The notes: generated by a model not told the origin, from the sequence alone. Numbered from the stretch's first letter, positions 41,708-50,643 are shown. The stretch: DNA of 64,000 nt from an uncultured Candidatus Saccharibacteria bacterium (GCA_948614045.1 CAPFSK010000001.1:124001-188000); one strand, 5' to 3'. A program made the numbers and translations.

Positions 41708-42478
41708 TTAGTCTTGTACCTTCTTTGCGATTTCGATAATGTCGATAAACTGATCGGCGATTAAGCTAGCACCGCCGACAAGCAGGCCGTTAATCTCGGG
41801 AATCGTCAGATAGCCGCCGGCGTTCGACGGGTTCACGCTACCCCCATATAGTAGCGGAATTTCCTTCGCAGTCGCTGCGCCGTAGGTGTCTTTCAGAGTG
41901 CGACGGATAAACCCAGCCACATCGCCAATTTCGTCAGGAGAGGCAAGATGAGCGTCGGTCGTCGTACTAATCGCCCAGATTGGTTCATAAGCAATAATAA
42001 CCTTTGAAATGTCTTCGGTCGAAACTTCGGAAAGCCCACCAAGGAGTTGATCGCGAATTACATCTTCGGTCTCACCAAAAGTATGCTCGGTCTCAGTCTC
42101 GCCAACACAGAGAATCGGGGTAATCTGGTTGCGTAAAGCGGCAGCAACAGAAGCCCGAATATCCTTGTCGCTCTCATGGAAGAGTTGACGACGTTCGGAA
42201 TGACCAATAATACCGTAATCAACAATGCCACGGAGTTGAGTATACGAGACGGCGCCAGTATATGCACCAAAATCGTGTGGATTGCCAGCTTGAGCAGCAA
42301 GGCGAAGTTTCTTGCGGTCGATCTGGAGCGATAGAGGTTGCAAGGCGACAAATGACGGTGAAACGACCACGGTGAGGCCTCGCGAAGCGCGGAGTTTTTG
42401 CGAAAGTTTATGAAGATAGACGGATGATTCCCCAACAGAGAAATTCATCTTCCAGTTGCCCACGATATATGATTTCAT
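41708..42478 (-). CDS. tpiA: Triosephosphate isomerase
   Basis: TpiA interconverts dihydroxyacetone phosphate and glyceraldehyde 3-phosphate. The 256 residues contain VGNWKMNF (catalytic Lys), IIGHSERR (catalytic His), IAYEPIWAIS (catalytic Glu) and LYGGSVNPSN (phosphate loop). The ATG at 42478 lies six bases after TATAAT, a leaderless start; the upstream 39 bases in frame belong to the promoter. Confidence 0.96.
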   Translation of the reverse strand: MKSYIVGNWKMNFSVGESSVYLHKLSQKLRASRGLTVVVSPSFVALQPLSLQIDRKKLRLAAQAGNPHDFGAYTGAVSYTQLRGIVDYGIIGHSERRQLFHESDKDIRASVAAALRNQITPILCVGETETEHTFGETEDVIRDQLLGGLSEVSTEDISKVIIAYEPIWAISTTTDAHLASPDEIGDVAGFIRRTLKDTYGAATAKEIPLLYGGSVNPSNAGGYLTIPEINGLLVGGASLIADQFIDIIEIAKKVQD

Positions 42479-42532
42479 AATTTTATTATAGCACAAGAAT
42501 CTGGCTAGGGTTGACATTGTTTCGCGAAATGT

Positions 42533-43333
42533 TTAGTGCGTAGAAACAAGGCCGAGAATTCCACGCAAAGCGTAGAGGGTGTCTTCGTGCGAGCGGACAG
42601 TAATAGTGTCAATACCCATCTGGACGACTGGATAATCGTTCCCTCCGGGTTGGGTCATATCACCAAAGTAGAGAACGTTGGACTTCTCAGCTTTTAACTC
42701 TTCAAGCAAGTGCGTCATACCAAATTCCTTGTTCATACCGGGCGCAGCGACATTGATGGAAGTTGTGCCACCAATTTCGTAGAGGAAATCAGGTAAGGCT
42801 TTTTGACATTCAGCGACAATCTGTTCGCGTTTTTTGCAATCTGGGTCCCAAGCGTATTTTTCTTCGGTGCCGGCGGTTTGACCAAGGGCGGAGAAAGTGA
42901 CCTGGGAGAGGCGGTTTTCGATGATTTCATCGCCAGGCTTGAGCTTGTCGGCTTCCCAGTAGCCCAATTTCTCGGCGGCAGCTTGGAGAGTTGTTGTAAT
43001 TTTTACAACGTCTTCCTCCTTGAGCGGATAATTATAGACTTGTCCCCAATCATGCTGCTCAAGGTTGTAACGATAATACTGTGTACCTTGAGCGACAAAA
43101 AGGTGGAGATGAGTTAATTGCTCTTCGGTGACGTCGACTTTTTTCAGTTCATCGACAATCTGGATGAGAAATTGCTCAAATTTTTGACCAGAGATTGGGC
43201 AAATTTCAAAATAATTAAGACAATTTTTCAGAACTTCGGCAATTTCGGGCGGGATTGGGGTTTTCGCGATATTGAGCGTTTGGTCGATGTCAAATGCTAA
43301 AATTCGCTTGTGATTGGTTGGGGTTTGATACAT
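42533..43333 (-). CDS. HAD-superfamily phosphatase, phosphomannomutase-like
   Basis: 266 residues with HAD motif I FDIDQT (Asp nucleophile at about 15-20), ISGQKFEQF in the motif II position, and motif IV GDMTQPGGNDY near the end, which resembles the eukaryotic-type phosphomannomutase group of HAD-IIB enzymes (GDKT-x-x-GGND). The reaction could be a sugar-phosphate mutase or phosphatase. The coding sequence includes one copy of the GTTGTAA-N3-TTACAAC palindrome at 42993. Confidence 0.72.
   Translation of the reverse strand: MYQTPTNHKRILAFDIDQTLNIAKTPIPPEIAEVLKNCLNYFEICPISGQKFEQFLIQIVDELKKVDVTEEQLTHLHLFVAQGTQYYRYNLEQHDWGQVYNYPLKEEDVVKITTTLQAAAEKLGYWEADKLKPGDEIIENRLSQVTFSALGQTAGTEEKYAWDPDCKKREQIVAECQKALPDFLYEIGGTTSINVAAPGMNKEFGMTHLLEELKAEKSNVLYFGDMTQPGGNDYPVVQMGIDTITVRSHEDTLYALRGILGLVSTH
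42993..43009. promoter_or_regulatory. Intragenic copy of the GTTGTAA palindrome
   Basis: GTTGTAA-TTT-TTACAAC inside the HAD gene. It matches the core of the two intergenic palindromes; a role inside a gene is uncertain. Confidence 0.3.
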
Positions 43334-43363
43334 ATTTTCCTCCGAAATTAATTTGGTATGGGC

Positions 43364-43392
43364 TTGACGAATGTTTTGTGTACTGTTAAAAT
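43364..43392 (+). promoter_or_regulatory. Promoter of antisense RNA 3
   Basis: TTGACG (43364-43369), 17-base spacer, TAAAAT (43387-43392), directed against the peptide gene at 43407-43496. Confidence 0.6.
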
Positions 43393-43398
43393 GGGACT

Positions 43399-43455
43399 AT
43401 AAGTTTTTATTTGTTGTTCTTAGTCTTGCGGCTGAGAACAACTTTTATTTCGGAG
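43399..43455 (+). ncRNA. Antisense RNA 3 opposing the small peptide gene
   Basis: Predicted ~57-base RNA ending in the hairpin GTTGTTCT/AGAACAAC (43412-43441) and TTTTATTT. It covers the last half of the peptide gene. Its 5' part ACTATAAGTTTTTAT (43396-43410) resembles ACTAAAGTTTTAT at 43522-43534 in the peptide mRNA leader region. Confidence 0.6.
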
Positions 43456-43496
43456 ACTCCAGATTGGAGCTCGAAAGTCAGTTTGACTCTACTCAT
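43407..43496 (-). CDS. Small basic peptide (29 aa), locus 3
   Basis: 29 residues, beginning MSRVKLTFELQ and ending SEIKVVLSRKTKNNK. The site GGAAAGGGTGAG precedes the ATG. The promoter is probably TGC-TAGCAT at 43564-43569, with a weak -35. The sequence of the coding end forms the arms of the antisense RNA's terminator, so the stop codon lies beside the hairpin. Related to the peptides at 27701 and 62429 by length, IKV motif, basic tail and locus layout. It lies between two unrelated operons. Confidence 0.55.
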   Translation of the reverse strand: MSRVKLTFELQSGVSEIKVVLSRKTKNNK

Positions 43497-43650
43497 ACTC
43501 ACCCTTTCCACATTTTAATTTACTAAAGTTTTATCGACCTTAGTTCGTCTTGCCCATGCGTTCATGCTAGCAGAACAAAAAATAAAAGTAAACCCCTAGG
43601 GTTGATAAGTTGCAAAAATATGTTTTTGTATGGTTTTTCCAGGGTTATAG

Positions 43651-43679
43651 TTGACATTTTTGATAAAGTGTGCTATAAT
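43651..43679 (+). promoter_or_regulatory. Consensus promoter of the CDP-alcohol phosphatidyltransferase operon
   Basis: TTGACA, 17 bases, TATAAT: a full sigma70-type consensus with TGC extension, about 55 bases before the TTG start. Confidence 0.85.
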
Positions 43680-43734
43680 GGAAGGTCGAGGGCTGGGGGA
43701 TTCCCCTGGTACATATTAAAAGGAGGTGATTGTC

Positions 43735-44286
43735 TTGAGAAGACAATCGAAGTTATTATACGAATCAGCAAATATTCTCTGCTGGTTTCGGATTATTGTA
43801 AGCGTAGTATTAGCTCTGATTTCTCGGGCGAGCGTGGCGTTTGCAGTGTTGTTCGCGTTGGCGTTCATTAGTGACGCTCTGGATGGTTGGTGTTATCGGA
43901 AATTTGCGAAAGAGCGACCATACCAGCACTGGTTTAATCGACTACCAATCACAATGGATCCGATTGCGGATTTCTTCCTTGTAGGAGGAGGGATCATCCA
44001 TGTTATGGATGATAAGCCCAGGGGCTTAGTTTGTTTTATCGGAATGGCAATCGTGATGCTACTTTGGAGTGTAGTCGGCGGGCGAACAACTGGCAAATTG
44101 TACACTGTATTAATGACTGGACTGACGTATTACTGGTTTGTCATGATGGTAATAACAGTGGTTCTGGTCTGGCGTCATGATGGCGGTCCATACTGGCCAA
44201 TCGGCTTTATTGTAACTATTGTTAGTTTTTATGCAATCTGGTTCAAAACGAGAGTGAAGAATCGGACAATCCGTAGAAGGGGGTAA
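43735..44286 (+). CDS. CDP-alcohol phosphatidyltransferase-like membrane protein
   Basis: 183 residues, four or five membrane segments. The motif SDALDGWCYRKF...TMDPIADFF fits the CDP-alcohol phosphotransferase signature (D-x2-D-G-x2 ... D-x3-D), with unusual spacing between the two halves and no Ala-Arg pair. Family members make phospholipid head groups such as phosphatidylglycerol phosphate. The TTG at 43735 is chosen because AAAGGAGGTGA lies 5 bases before it; GTG at 43726 overlaps that site. The next gene follows after 5 bases. Confidence 0.7.
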   Translation: MRRQSKLLYESANILCWFRIIVSVVLALISRASVAFAVLFALAFISDALDGWCYRKFAKERPYQHWFNRLPITMDPIADFFLVGGGIIHVMDDKPRGLVCFIGMAIVMLLWSVVGGRTTGKLYTVLMTGLTYYWFVMMVITVVLVWRHDGGPYWPIGFIVTIVSFYAIWFKTRVKNRTIRRRG

Positions 44287-44291
44287 AATGG

Positions 44292-45074
44292 ATGAGAATT
44301 TTTATTGTTGCTTTAATGATTAACGCATTGAGTTTTATGGTGATGCGGATTTATTGGCGATTAACTGGGAAGCTGAGTGCGGAGATTGTATTCCCGCGGC
44401 AGAAATTCCGCACGGAGGATGAGGATGAAGTGATATTCTTGTCGGCGGGAAATCTGGCGCAGCCGCGCAGAGCCTTTGAGTTTTTGTACTCAAAGCTGAG
44501 GCGCAAGCAGTATGCGTTTCTGGAATTCAAAATGATCGGCTGGAGCGCGCGAGAGACGGCGAAAGCAATCGCGAAGGCAGTTTGGCCGGGCAACCGGGTG
44601 ACAATGTATGCGATTTCGGTCGGAGATCACGTGGCGAGATATCTTGATGAGTCGCCAGCTCTGACGCAGCTGCAGATCTACACGATTAATCCGTGTCCAT
44701 GCCGGAGAGCCGTGCGAAAAGAGCTGAGAATATTGCTAACCGTAGCGGCGCCGATTTTCTGGGTATTATGCCATATGATAGGCTGGCTGAGCGTCATACC
44801 GTTCATCCCGGCGACTGGCGGTAAATATTCGCTGGTACTGTTGGCAGATCAGTATATGACGATTGCTTTTGATGAACCTCCGATAATTTATGCTCCTCAT
44901 ACGCAGGGAGTAGTCTTGAGTGCAGCGGATGAGCTGCTGGATAATGATTATCTGGAGCAGGTATTTGCGGACCAGAAGATTGCAAGAGTGCCGACACACC
45001 ACGGTGATACCGTCGGGATGGCGTTCGAGTATCTGCGTGGAGTAGAGAAGTTGCTGGAACTTCCAGAAGAATAA
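44292..45074 (+). CDS. Unknown protein, possible alpha/beta-hydrolase fold
   Basis: 260 residues. An N-terminal membrane segment, DEVIFLSAGNLAQPRRAF and VTMYAISVGDHVARYL, where SVG would be the nucleophile elbow, then a hydrophobic hairpin and PTHHGDTVGMAFEYL with a possible catalytic His. This order fits an alpha/beta-hydrolase, but the elbow lacks the usual G-x-S-x-G. Coupled to the upstream lipid-enzyme gene, so a lipid-related role is possible. GGGGG precedes the start. Ends before a terminator. Confidence 0.5.
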   Translation: MRIFIVALMINALSFMVMRIYWRLTGKLSAEIVFPRQKFRTEDEDEVIFLSAGNLAQPRRAFEFLYSKLRRKQYAFLEFKMIGWSARETAKAIAKAVWPGNRVTMYAISVGDHVARYLDESPALTQLQIYTINPCPCRRAVRKELRILLTVAAPIFWVLCHMIGWLSVIPFIPATGGKYSLVLLADQYMTIAFDEPPIIYAPHTQGVVLSAADELLDNDYLEQVFADQKIARVPTHHGDTVGMAFEYLRGVEKLLELPEE

Positions 45075-45078
45075 AACC

Positions 45079-45112
45079 AGCCGGCTGCTTGTCATGAGCG
45101 GCCGTTTTTTAT
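45079..45112 (+). terminator. Terminator before tyrS
   Basis: Stem CCGGCTGCT/AGCGGCCG followed by TTTTTT; the T-run merges with tyrS's -10. Confidence 0.75.
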
Positions 45113-45127
45113 GCTATAATTATAGGT

Positions 45128-46339
45128 ATGAAATTATCAGAAGAACTTATTTGGCGCGGATTTGCAGCCGAAACTACAATCAAAGACCCAGCAGAACTTG
45201 ATACGAGGGCGTCAAAGAAGTTTTATTGGGGGGCGGATCCGTCAGCTGATTCCCTGACGATTGGGAACCTGGCGGCAGCGATGATGTGCGCATGTTTTGT
45301 GCGATACGGGTATGAGCCGTATCTGCTGGTCGGAGGAGCGACAGGGCAGATTGGTGACCCGAAAGATAACGGGGAGCGGGATTTGAAGTCACTAGAAGAA
45401 GTCGAGCACAATAAGGCCTGCATCGCGGCGCAGATGAAGAATGTAGTCAAGAGCGATAATCTGGTAATGGTCGATAATTACGACTGGTTTAAGGAGATGA
45501 ATTACTTGACGTTCCTGCGCGAAGTTGGGAAGGTGTTTTCAATGACACAACTCCTCGACCGGCAGTTCGTCCAGAATCGGATTGGCGAGGGTGGAAGTGG
45601 GATTTCGTATGCAGAGTTCTCGTATACGCTGATCCAGGGGTATGATTTCTTACACCTGTACCGAACATATGGGATTGATTTGCAACTCTGCGGGGCGGAC
45701 CAGTTTGGAAACTGTTCGAGCGGGATCCATTTGATTAAGCGGCTAGAGGGGGCGACGGCGGATGCTTGGAGTACGCCGCTGATAATCGACCCGGCGACAG
45801 GGAGGAAGTTCGGAAAATCGGAAGGTAATGCGGTGTGGCTGGACAGCAAAAAGACATCGGTGTTCGACTTCTATCAGTTTTGGATGAATCAGCCGGATAG
45901 TTCGGTAGAGTATTTGATGAAGATTTATACGTTGCTTTCTCGAGAAGAAGTCGAGGAGATTATGCGGGAGCAGGCTTTGGCGCCGGAAAAGAGAATGGCG
46001 CAGAAAGCGCTGGCGAAGGGCGTAACGGAAGTCGTGCATGGTCATGCGGCAGCGGAAGCGGTAATTGCGCTCAGCGAGAGGTTGTTCACAGGTGGATTGA
46101 ATGAGCTGGCGGAGGATGAGATTGCGGAGATGGGACAATATCTAGCACAGGGGCAGATGGGCCGGAAGCTGTTTGATTTGCTAGTTGAGACCGGGCTATG
46201 CGCCAGTAAGGGAGAGGCGCGGAAGTTGGCGAGCGCAGGAGCGATTAACGTAAACGGAGTGAAAGTGACGGAAGATACGGTCGTTGACCAGGTAGCGTTG
46301 CTGAAACGTGGTAAAAATAAGTTTGCGGTCGTAATGTAG
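45128..46339 (+). CDS. tyrS: Tyrosyl-tRNA synthetase
   Basis: TyrS charges tRNA-Tyr. The 403 residues form a class I Rossmann catalytic domain with GADPSADSLTIGNLAA (HIGH position, here TIGN), GGATGQIGDPK, QGYDFLHLY, QLCGADQFGN and KFGKSEGNAVWLD (KMSKS position), then a C-terminal S4 RNA-binding domain (KLFDLLVETGLCASKGEARKL). TATAAT lies about 8 bases before the ATG. Confidence 0.95.
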   Translation: MKLSEELIWRGFAAETTIKDPAELDTRASKKFYWGADPSADSLTIGNLAAAMMCACFVRYGYEPYLLVGGATGQIGDPKDNGERDLKSLEEVEHNKACIAAQMKNVVKSDNLVMVDNYDWFKEMNYLTFLREVGKVFSMTQLLDRQFVQNRIGEGGSGISYAEFSYTLIQGYDFLHLYRTYGIDLQLCGADQFGNCSSGIHLIKRLEGATADAWSTPLIIDPATGRKFGKSEGNAVWLDSKKTSVFDFYQFWMNQPDSSVEYLMKIYTLLSREEVEEIMREQALAPEKRMAQKALAKGVTEVVHGHAAAEAVIALSERLFTGGLNELAEDEIAEMGQYLAQGQMGRKLFDLLVETGLCASKGEARKLASAGAINVNGVKVTEDTVVDQVALLKRGKNKFAVVM

Positions 46340-46354
46340 ACCGCCCATACTTCT

Positions 46355-46383
46355 ATTGTAGCACAGATTTTGATTTTTGTCAA
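46355..46383 (-). promoter_or_regulatory. Consensus promoter reading antisense into tyrS
   Basis: Minus strand TTGACA (46378-46383), 17-base spacer ending TGTGC, TACAAT (46355-46360). The next gene on this strand is far away, so it would make an RNA antisense to the tyrS 3' end. Confidence 0.6.
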
Positions 46384-46400
46384 TGGATGGAGGTGCGTAG

Positions 46401-46429
46401 TTGACATTTTTGGGCTGGTGATGTATAAT
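46401..46429 (+). promoter_or_regulatory. Consensus promoter of the DUF218-like gene
   Basis: TTGACA, 17 bases, TATAAT, about 44 bases before the TTG start. Confidence 0.85.
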
Positions 46430-46472
46430 AGAATAGTCACATGTTGGGGGTCTCGAGAAAGAGGTGAGTTCT

Positions 46473-46976
46473 TTGAAGTATGCAATAGTTTTGGATTTTG
46501 GATATCCTAATGACCCGGAGGAGATTTCCAGTATTACAGATTTGGCGCAATGTGCACAGAGAAATTACTGGAAGGATGATGACGCTGTGGTTTTGGCGCA
46601 ATCTTGCACTTATGAGCATCTGATGAAAGGTGACTTGTTCCCGAAAGGAAAGTTATTAAGGATTAACGTCGGACAATCAAACACGAATGGCCTGGAAGAG
46701 GGTGGTTCATATCATGTCCTAAAAAGGGCGAGTGAAATGATTGCGGAAAGAGGCGATAGCTACGCAGAAACAGAGGTAGAAATAGTGGCGCATAAGTTAC
46801 ATCTGCCGCGCGTAATGAAGCAAGCTGAGCTTTTTAACCTAAAGGTAAGACCAAGTAAGAATTTACCGACTAATCTCTATCCAACGGCAGCACAATGGTG
46901 GTGCCGTAAGAAATACCTCTGGTATTTCCGGGAAATCGTGGGTTATATTCCACTCAAACTGAGTGGGCAACTTTGA
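46473..46976 (+). CDS. DUF218/YdcF-like protein
   Basis: 167 residues. VEIVAHKLHLPRVMKQAELFNLKV followed later by WWCRKKYLWYFREIVGYIPLKLSG recalls the C-terminal half of DUF218 (YdcF/SanA) proteins, which bind nucleotide-like ligands and affect the envelope. The usual N-terminal D-x-I-V-V-L-G-G part is only partly seen (AIVLDFGYPNDPEE). TTG at 46473 is preferred for the AGAGGTGAG site; GTG at 46464 lies in it. Same promoter style as 43735. Confidence 0.5.
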   Translation: MKYAIVLDFGYPNDPEEISSITDLAQCAQRNYWKDDDAVVLAQSCTYEHLMKGDLFPKGKLLRINVGQSNTNGLEEGGSYHVLKRASEMIAERGDSYAETEVEIVAHKLHLPRVMKQAELFNLKVRPSKNLPTNLYPTAAQWWCRKKYLWYFREIVGYIPLKLSGQL

Positions 46977-46994
46977 TATCCAAAACAATAATAT

Positions 46995-47022
46995 GAGCGT
47001 CCGGCTTTTATGGCGGGCGCTC
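46995..47022 (+). terminator. Terminator after the DUF218-like gene
   Basis: GAGCGTCCG/GGGCGCTC stem followed by TTCAATT. Confidence 0.7.
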
Positions 47023-47105
47023 TTCAATTATGACAGGAAAGTGATTTTTAGGAACTTTGGGTGCGGAAAAGTAGTTTTTATGCTATTTGTGCTATAATTG
47101 AAAGT

Positions 47106-49820
47106 ATGGACAAAGCTGCGAAAAAATCGAAAGATAAGTCCTCAAAGCGAGGAAACATGGGGGTTTATTCTAGTTTAGTGGCCGACCGGACGAAGAAATT
47201 GGTCAAATCGGCAAGTAATAAAGTTAAGAACGGCGGCAAGAAAAAAGCGACAGAAAATCCGAAGTTGAAGCCGTTGCCAAAGGAACAGCCAGCACGCTTT
47301 TTTGCGCATTTTCGCTGGGAGCGAATTAAGGCGTATTGGTTCTCGAAGGCGGGGGCGAAGAGGATTGGAAAGATCTTCGCGGCGTGTTGTTTGATTGGGA
47401 TTATCGCAGTTGGAGCTTTGTTTGTCTATTATAAAAATCAGTTAAAAGAGATTCAGCTGAACGATTTGACGATTTCGGAGACGGTGAATACTTATCTTGA
47501 CCGAAATGGAATCGTACTCTGGGAAGATAAAGGTGATGCGGATTATCGTTTGGTCGTAGAGGAAGGTGATATTGCGACGTACGCGCGGCAAGCGACGGTG
47601 GCAATTGAGGATCGGAATTTCTATAATCACCCAGGTGTGGATATCGGGGCTTTGATGCGGGCGACACTGTCAACGCTGACTGGGCGCGGGGTGCAGGGTG
47701 GTTCGACTCTGACGCAACAGTTAATTAAACAGATTTATTTCTCGGATGAAGCGGCGAGTGCGAACCGTGGCGGTATTGCGCGTAAGGTAAAAGAGTTGAT
47801 TCTGTCGATTGAGCTAGAGAAGATGTACAGCAAAGAACAGATCATCACGATGTATCTGAATGAGTCGCCGTATGGTGGGCGCAGGAATGGGATTGAGAGT
47901 GCGGCACAGACGTATTTCGGGAAGAGTGCGAAGGAGTTGAATTTGGCTGAGTCGGCGCTGCTGGCGGCGATTCCGAACAACCCGGCGATTTTGAACCCGT
48001 ATAACGAAGCGGGAAATGAGGCGTTGATCCAGAGGCAGCACAAAGTCCTGGATGATATGGTTGAGATGGGCTATATTAACAGTGACGAAGCGAAAGCGGC
48101 GAAGGAAGTGGCAATTCTAGACCAGATTCAGCCAGAGTCGAATCAGTATGACAACATCAAGGCGCCACATTTTGTGCTTGAGGTGCGAGATCAACTAGAG
48201 GAAAAATATGGGATTCAGTTCATGCGAACTGGAGGTTATACGATCACAACGTCACTGGACTACCGCGCGCAAGAGATGGCAGAACGAGCTGTAGCGAATG
48301 GCGCGCAGTTGACTTACCTAAATAATAGCGATAATATTGCCCTGGCATCGGTGGACGTAGAAACTGGGCAAGTGTTGGCGATGGTAGGGTCAATTGACTG
48401 GAACACGCCAGTGTATGGAGAGGTGAATGCGGCAGTATCAGACCTTGAGCCAGGCTCGTCGATTAAGCCGCTACTGGATTACACGCCACTGTTCTCGCTG
48501 ACAGGCGATCAGGTGTATGGACCAGGGTCGATTCTGAAAGATGAAAATATTGATAGTATATACTGTGCGGGTTATACGGGCGGAGACTGTGCGTTGAGGA
48601 ACTTTAGTGGTAGATTTTACGGGAATTTGACCGCGAGACAGTCGCTAGGTAACTCACTGAATATTGGCGCGGTGAAAGCATTGGCACTCGCAGGGATTGA
48701 TAACGCGCTAGAGATCTTGCATGGATTAGGTGATAAGAGTTACTGCGCTGGAAATACAACGGCTGGTTTGTCGATGGCAATCGGTAGCGGTTGTATGGTG
48801 AAGCCGATTGAACACGCAAATGCGTATGCTTCGATTGCGCGCGGTGGCGTATATCGCGAATTGGCGTATGTGCTAGAGGTTAAGGACTCAAGTGGTAAGA
48901 CCCTCGAAAAATGGGAGGATGAGGACGGCGAACGAGTTGTCGACGAGCAGGTAGCATATGAGATTGCAGATATCATGGGTGACCACAGTGCGCGCAGAAT
49001 TATGTTTGGTGACACTTCAAGCATGTTCGGATTTAATATTCCGGGGGTCTGGACGGGCAGCAAAACCGGTACAACGACAACAACAAATAGCGCGGTGGCG
49101 AAGGATAACTGGATGGCGAGCTTCTCGACGGCGATTGCAACAGTGATCTGGAATGGTCGACATGATGGGTCGGGGCTGTCTAGTAGCCTGAATAACGTCG
49201 TGCGGCGAGTGATGGCAGATTATATGGAGCCAGTACATAAAGAGCTGTATGCGAGCGAAGGCAAATGGAAATCGGGTGACCAGCCTGTGAAGCCGGCGGG
49301 CATCCAGACGCTGACGATTAACGGCGTAACTGACATCTGGCCGAGTTGGTATAACTCAAAAAAATCTGGGGTGCAATCTGAAAGTGTAGCCTTTAATAAA
49401 GAAAATGGTCTGCGTGCCGCGGATTGTACCCCCGAAAGCAAGCGGATTTCGGTGGAAGTAACAAGATCAAAAGACCCGGTGTCAGGCGTAGAGATTCTGA
49501 ATGTGCCGGATGGGTATAACTATGATGAGTTTGACCCTTGTGAGAATACGACGGCAGACGTGCATCCGTCGGTGAGTATTAGTAAGGTGGCGTCGGGAGA
49601 TGCGTCGTACCTAAACATTACGCTCGCCAAGGGGACGTATGATCTGAAGAGCTATAAAATTACGGTTGATGGCGAAGTAGTCGATAGCGGTAGTGCAACG
49701 GTTGGAACGATACATCAAGCGTTGACTGGTGGCGAGAAATTGGTAGTGGTAGAGGTGACTGATACCAAGGGGAACACGACGCGCAAGACGTATGAACTGG
49801 GCGGCGGGGAGGACGACTAG
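47106..49820 (+). CDS. Class A penicillin-binding protein (PBP1A-type)
   Basis: 904 residues. A basic cytoplasmic start, one membrane segment (IFAACCLIGIIAVGALFVYY, about 95-115), then a GT51 glycosyltransferase with EDRNFYNHPGVD and GGSTLTQQLIKQ, and a transpeptidase with the SxxK motif in GSSIKPL, SxN in GNSLN and KTG in GSKTGTT. The end carries an Ig/fibronectin-like domain (~820-904). It polymerises lipid II and cross-links peptidoglycan. TGCTATAAT ends 7 bases before ATG; the frame to 47061 reads through the promoter. Confidence 0.93.
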   Translation: MDKAAKKSKDKSSKRGNMGVYSSLVADRTKKLVKSASNKVKNGGKKKATENPKLKPLPKEQPARFFAHFRWERIKAYWFSKAGAKRIGKIFAACCLIGIIAVGALFVYYKNQLKEIQLNDLTISETVNTYLDRNGIVLWEDKGDADYRLVVEEGDIATYARQATVAIEDRNFYNHPGVDIGALMRATLSTLTGRGVQGGSTLTQQLIKQIYFSDEAASANRGGIARKVKELILSIELEKMYSKEQIITMYLNESPYGGRRNGIESAAQTYFGKSAKELNLAESALLAAIPNNPAILNPYNEAGNEALIQRQHKVLDDMVEMGYINSDEAKAAKEVAILDQIQPESNQYDNIKAPHFVLEVRDQLEEKYGIQFMRTGGYTITTSLDYRAQEMAERAVANGAQLTYLNNSDNIALASVDVETGQVLAMVGSIDWNTPVYGEVNAAVSDLEPGSSIKPLLDYTPLFSLTGDQVYGPGSILKDENIDSIYCAGYTGGDCALRNFSGRFYGNLTARQSLGNSLNIGAVKALALAGIDNALEILHGLGDKSYCAGNTTAGLSMAIGSGCMVKPIEHANAYASIARGGVYRELAYVLEVKDSSGKTLEKWEDEDGERVVDEQVAYEIADIMGDHSARRIMFGDTSSMFGFNIPGVWTGSKTGTTTTTNSAVAKDNWMASFSTAIATVIWNGRHDGSGLSSSLNNVVRRVMADYMEPVHKELYASEGKWKSGDQPVKPAGIQTLTINGVTDIWPSWYNSKKSGVQSESVAFNKENGLRAADCTPESKRISVEVTRSKDPVSGVEILNVPDGYNYDEFDPCENTTADVHPSVSISKVASGDASYLNITLAKGTYDLKSYKITVDGEVVDSGSATVGTIHQALTGGEKLVVVEVTDTKGNTTRKTYELGGGEDD

Positions 49821-49840
49821 GTAAAAATAGTCTAAGATGG

Positions 49841-49868
49841 CTATAGGAGTTCAGTTGAGCTCCTATAG
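49841..49868. terminator. Terminator between the PBP and PIN-TRAM genes
   Basis: CTATAGGAG/CTCCTATAG stem between convergent genes. Confidence 0.75.
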
Positions 49869-49893
49869 TTGTTCGTGGGTCTTTAGCTTGTGG

Positions 49894-50643
49894 TTATTTT
49901 TGGCTAGTTTTGCGAGTTTTGGTCTTAGTCTGGCGAGGAGTCTTGGAGGGCTTGGCGTTTGGAGTGAGTTTGGCAAACATCATTGTGCCAGCGGCAGTTT
50001 GGTTCAGACGCTCAAACTCGACTTCGACTTCCTTACCGATGTGACTCTTAGCCTTGTCGACGACCACCATGGTACCATCTTTTAGATAGCCGACGCCCTG
50101 ATTTGGGCCGCTACCAGTCGAAACGAGTTTGACCGTAGCGCGTTCGCCGGGCAAATATTCATTACGCAAGACAAGCGCAAGAGCGTTGAGATTGAGTACG
50201 TCTATATGGCCAGTGGCGGCGACTTTTTGAAGATTGAAGTCGTTGGTCAAAATCGCGCCACGCCCGGCTTTTGCTAGCTCAAGGAGACGATTGTCGACCG
50301 GGGTGCGGTCGAGCGGGTCGTCCAAAATCGTTAGATTAAAATAGACGACCCGCTCCAGCTCGCGGATGGCATCAAGCCCAGCGCGGGCGCGCACACGCTT
50401 ATCATGATCTTTTCCGTCGGCGAGAAGCTGCAGTTCGGCAATCACGCTGCGCGGGACGATCATTTCATCGCTCAAGAATCCAGTCTGCGCGACCGCGACC
50501 AACCGCGGATCCATCAAGGCGGAAGTGTCGACGTAAACCTTGCGTTTCTGACTGCTGAGAAGCGGCTTTTGACGAGATTTTAACAATAGAATGCTAGTCT
50601 CGGCTAAAAGTAAAATCGTAATAATTAAAATTATAAAATCCAT
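49894..50643 (-). CDS. PIN-TRAM domain protein (YacL-like)
   Basis: 249 residues. One N-terminal membrane segment (FIILIITILLLAETSILLL), a PIN domain with the acidic active-site residues in VYVDTSALMDPR, VIAELQ, DNRLLELAK and ILTNDFNLQKVA, then a TRAM domain (ERATVKLVSTGSGPNQGVGYLKDGTMVVV), and a Lys/Thr-rich tail. PIN domains are metal-dependent RNases; this membrane form is widespread and its substrate is not settled. ATG 50643 follows AAGGAAAAC. Confidence 0.87.
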   Translation of the reverse strand: MDFIILIITILLLAETSILLLKSRQKPLLSSQKRKVYVDTSALMDPRLVAVAQTGFLSDEMIVPRSVIAELQLLADGKDHDKRVRARAGLDAIRELERVVYFNLTILDDPLDRTPVDNRLLELAKAGRGAILTNDFNLQKVAATGHIDVLNLNALALVLRNEYLPGERATVKLVSTGSGPNQGVGYLKDGTMVVVDKAKSHIGKEVEVEFERLNQTAAGTMMFAKLTPNAKPSKTPRQTKTKTRKTSQK

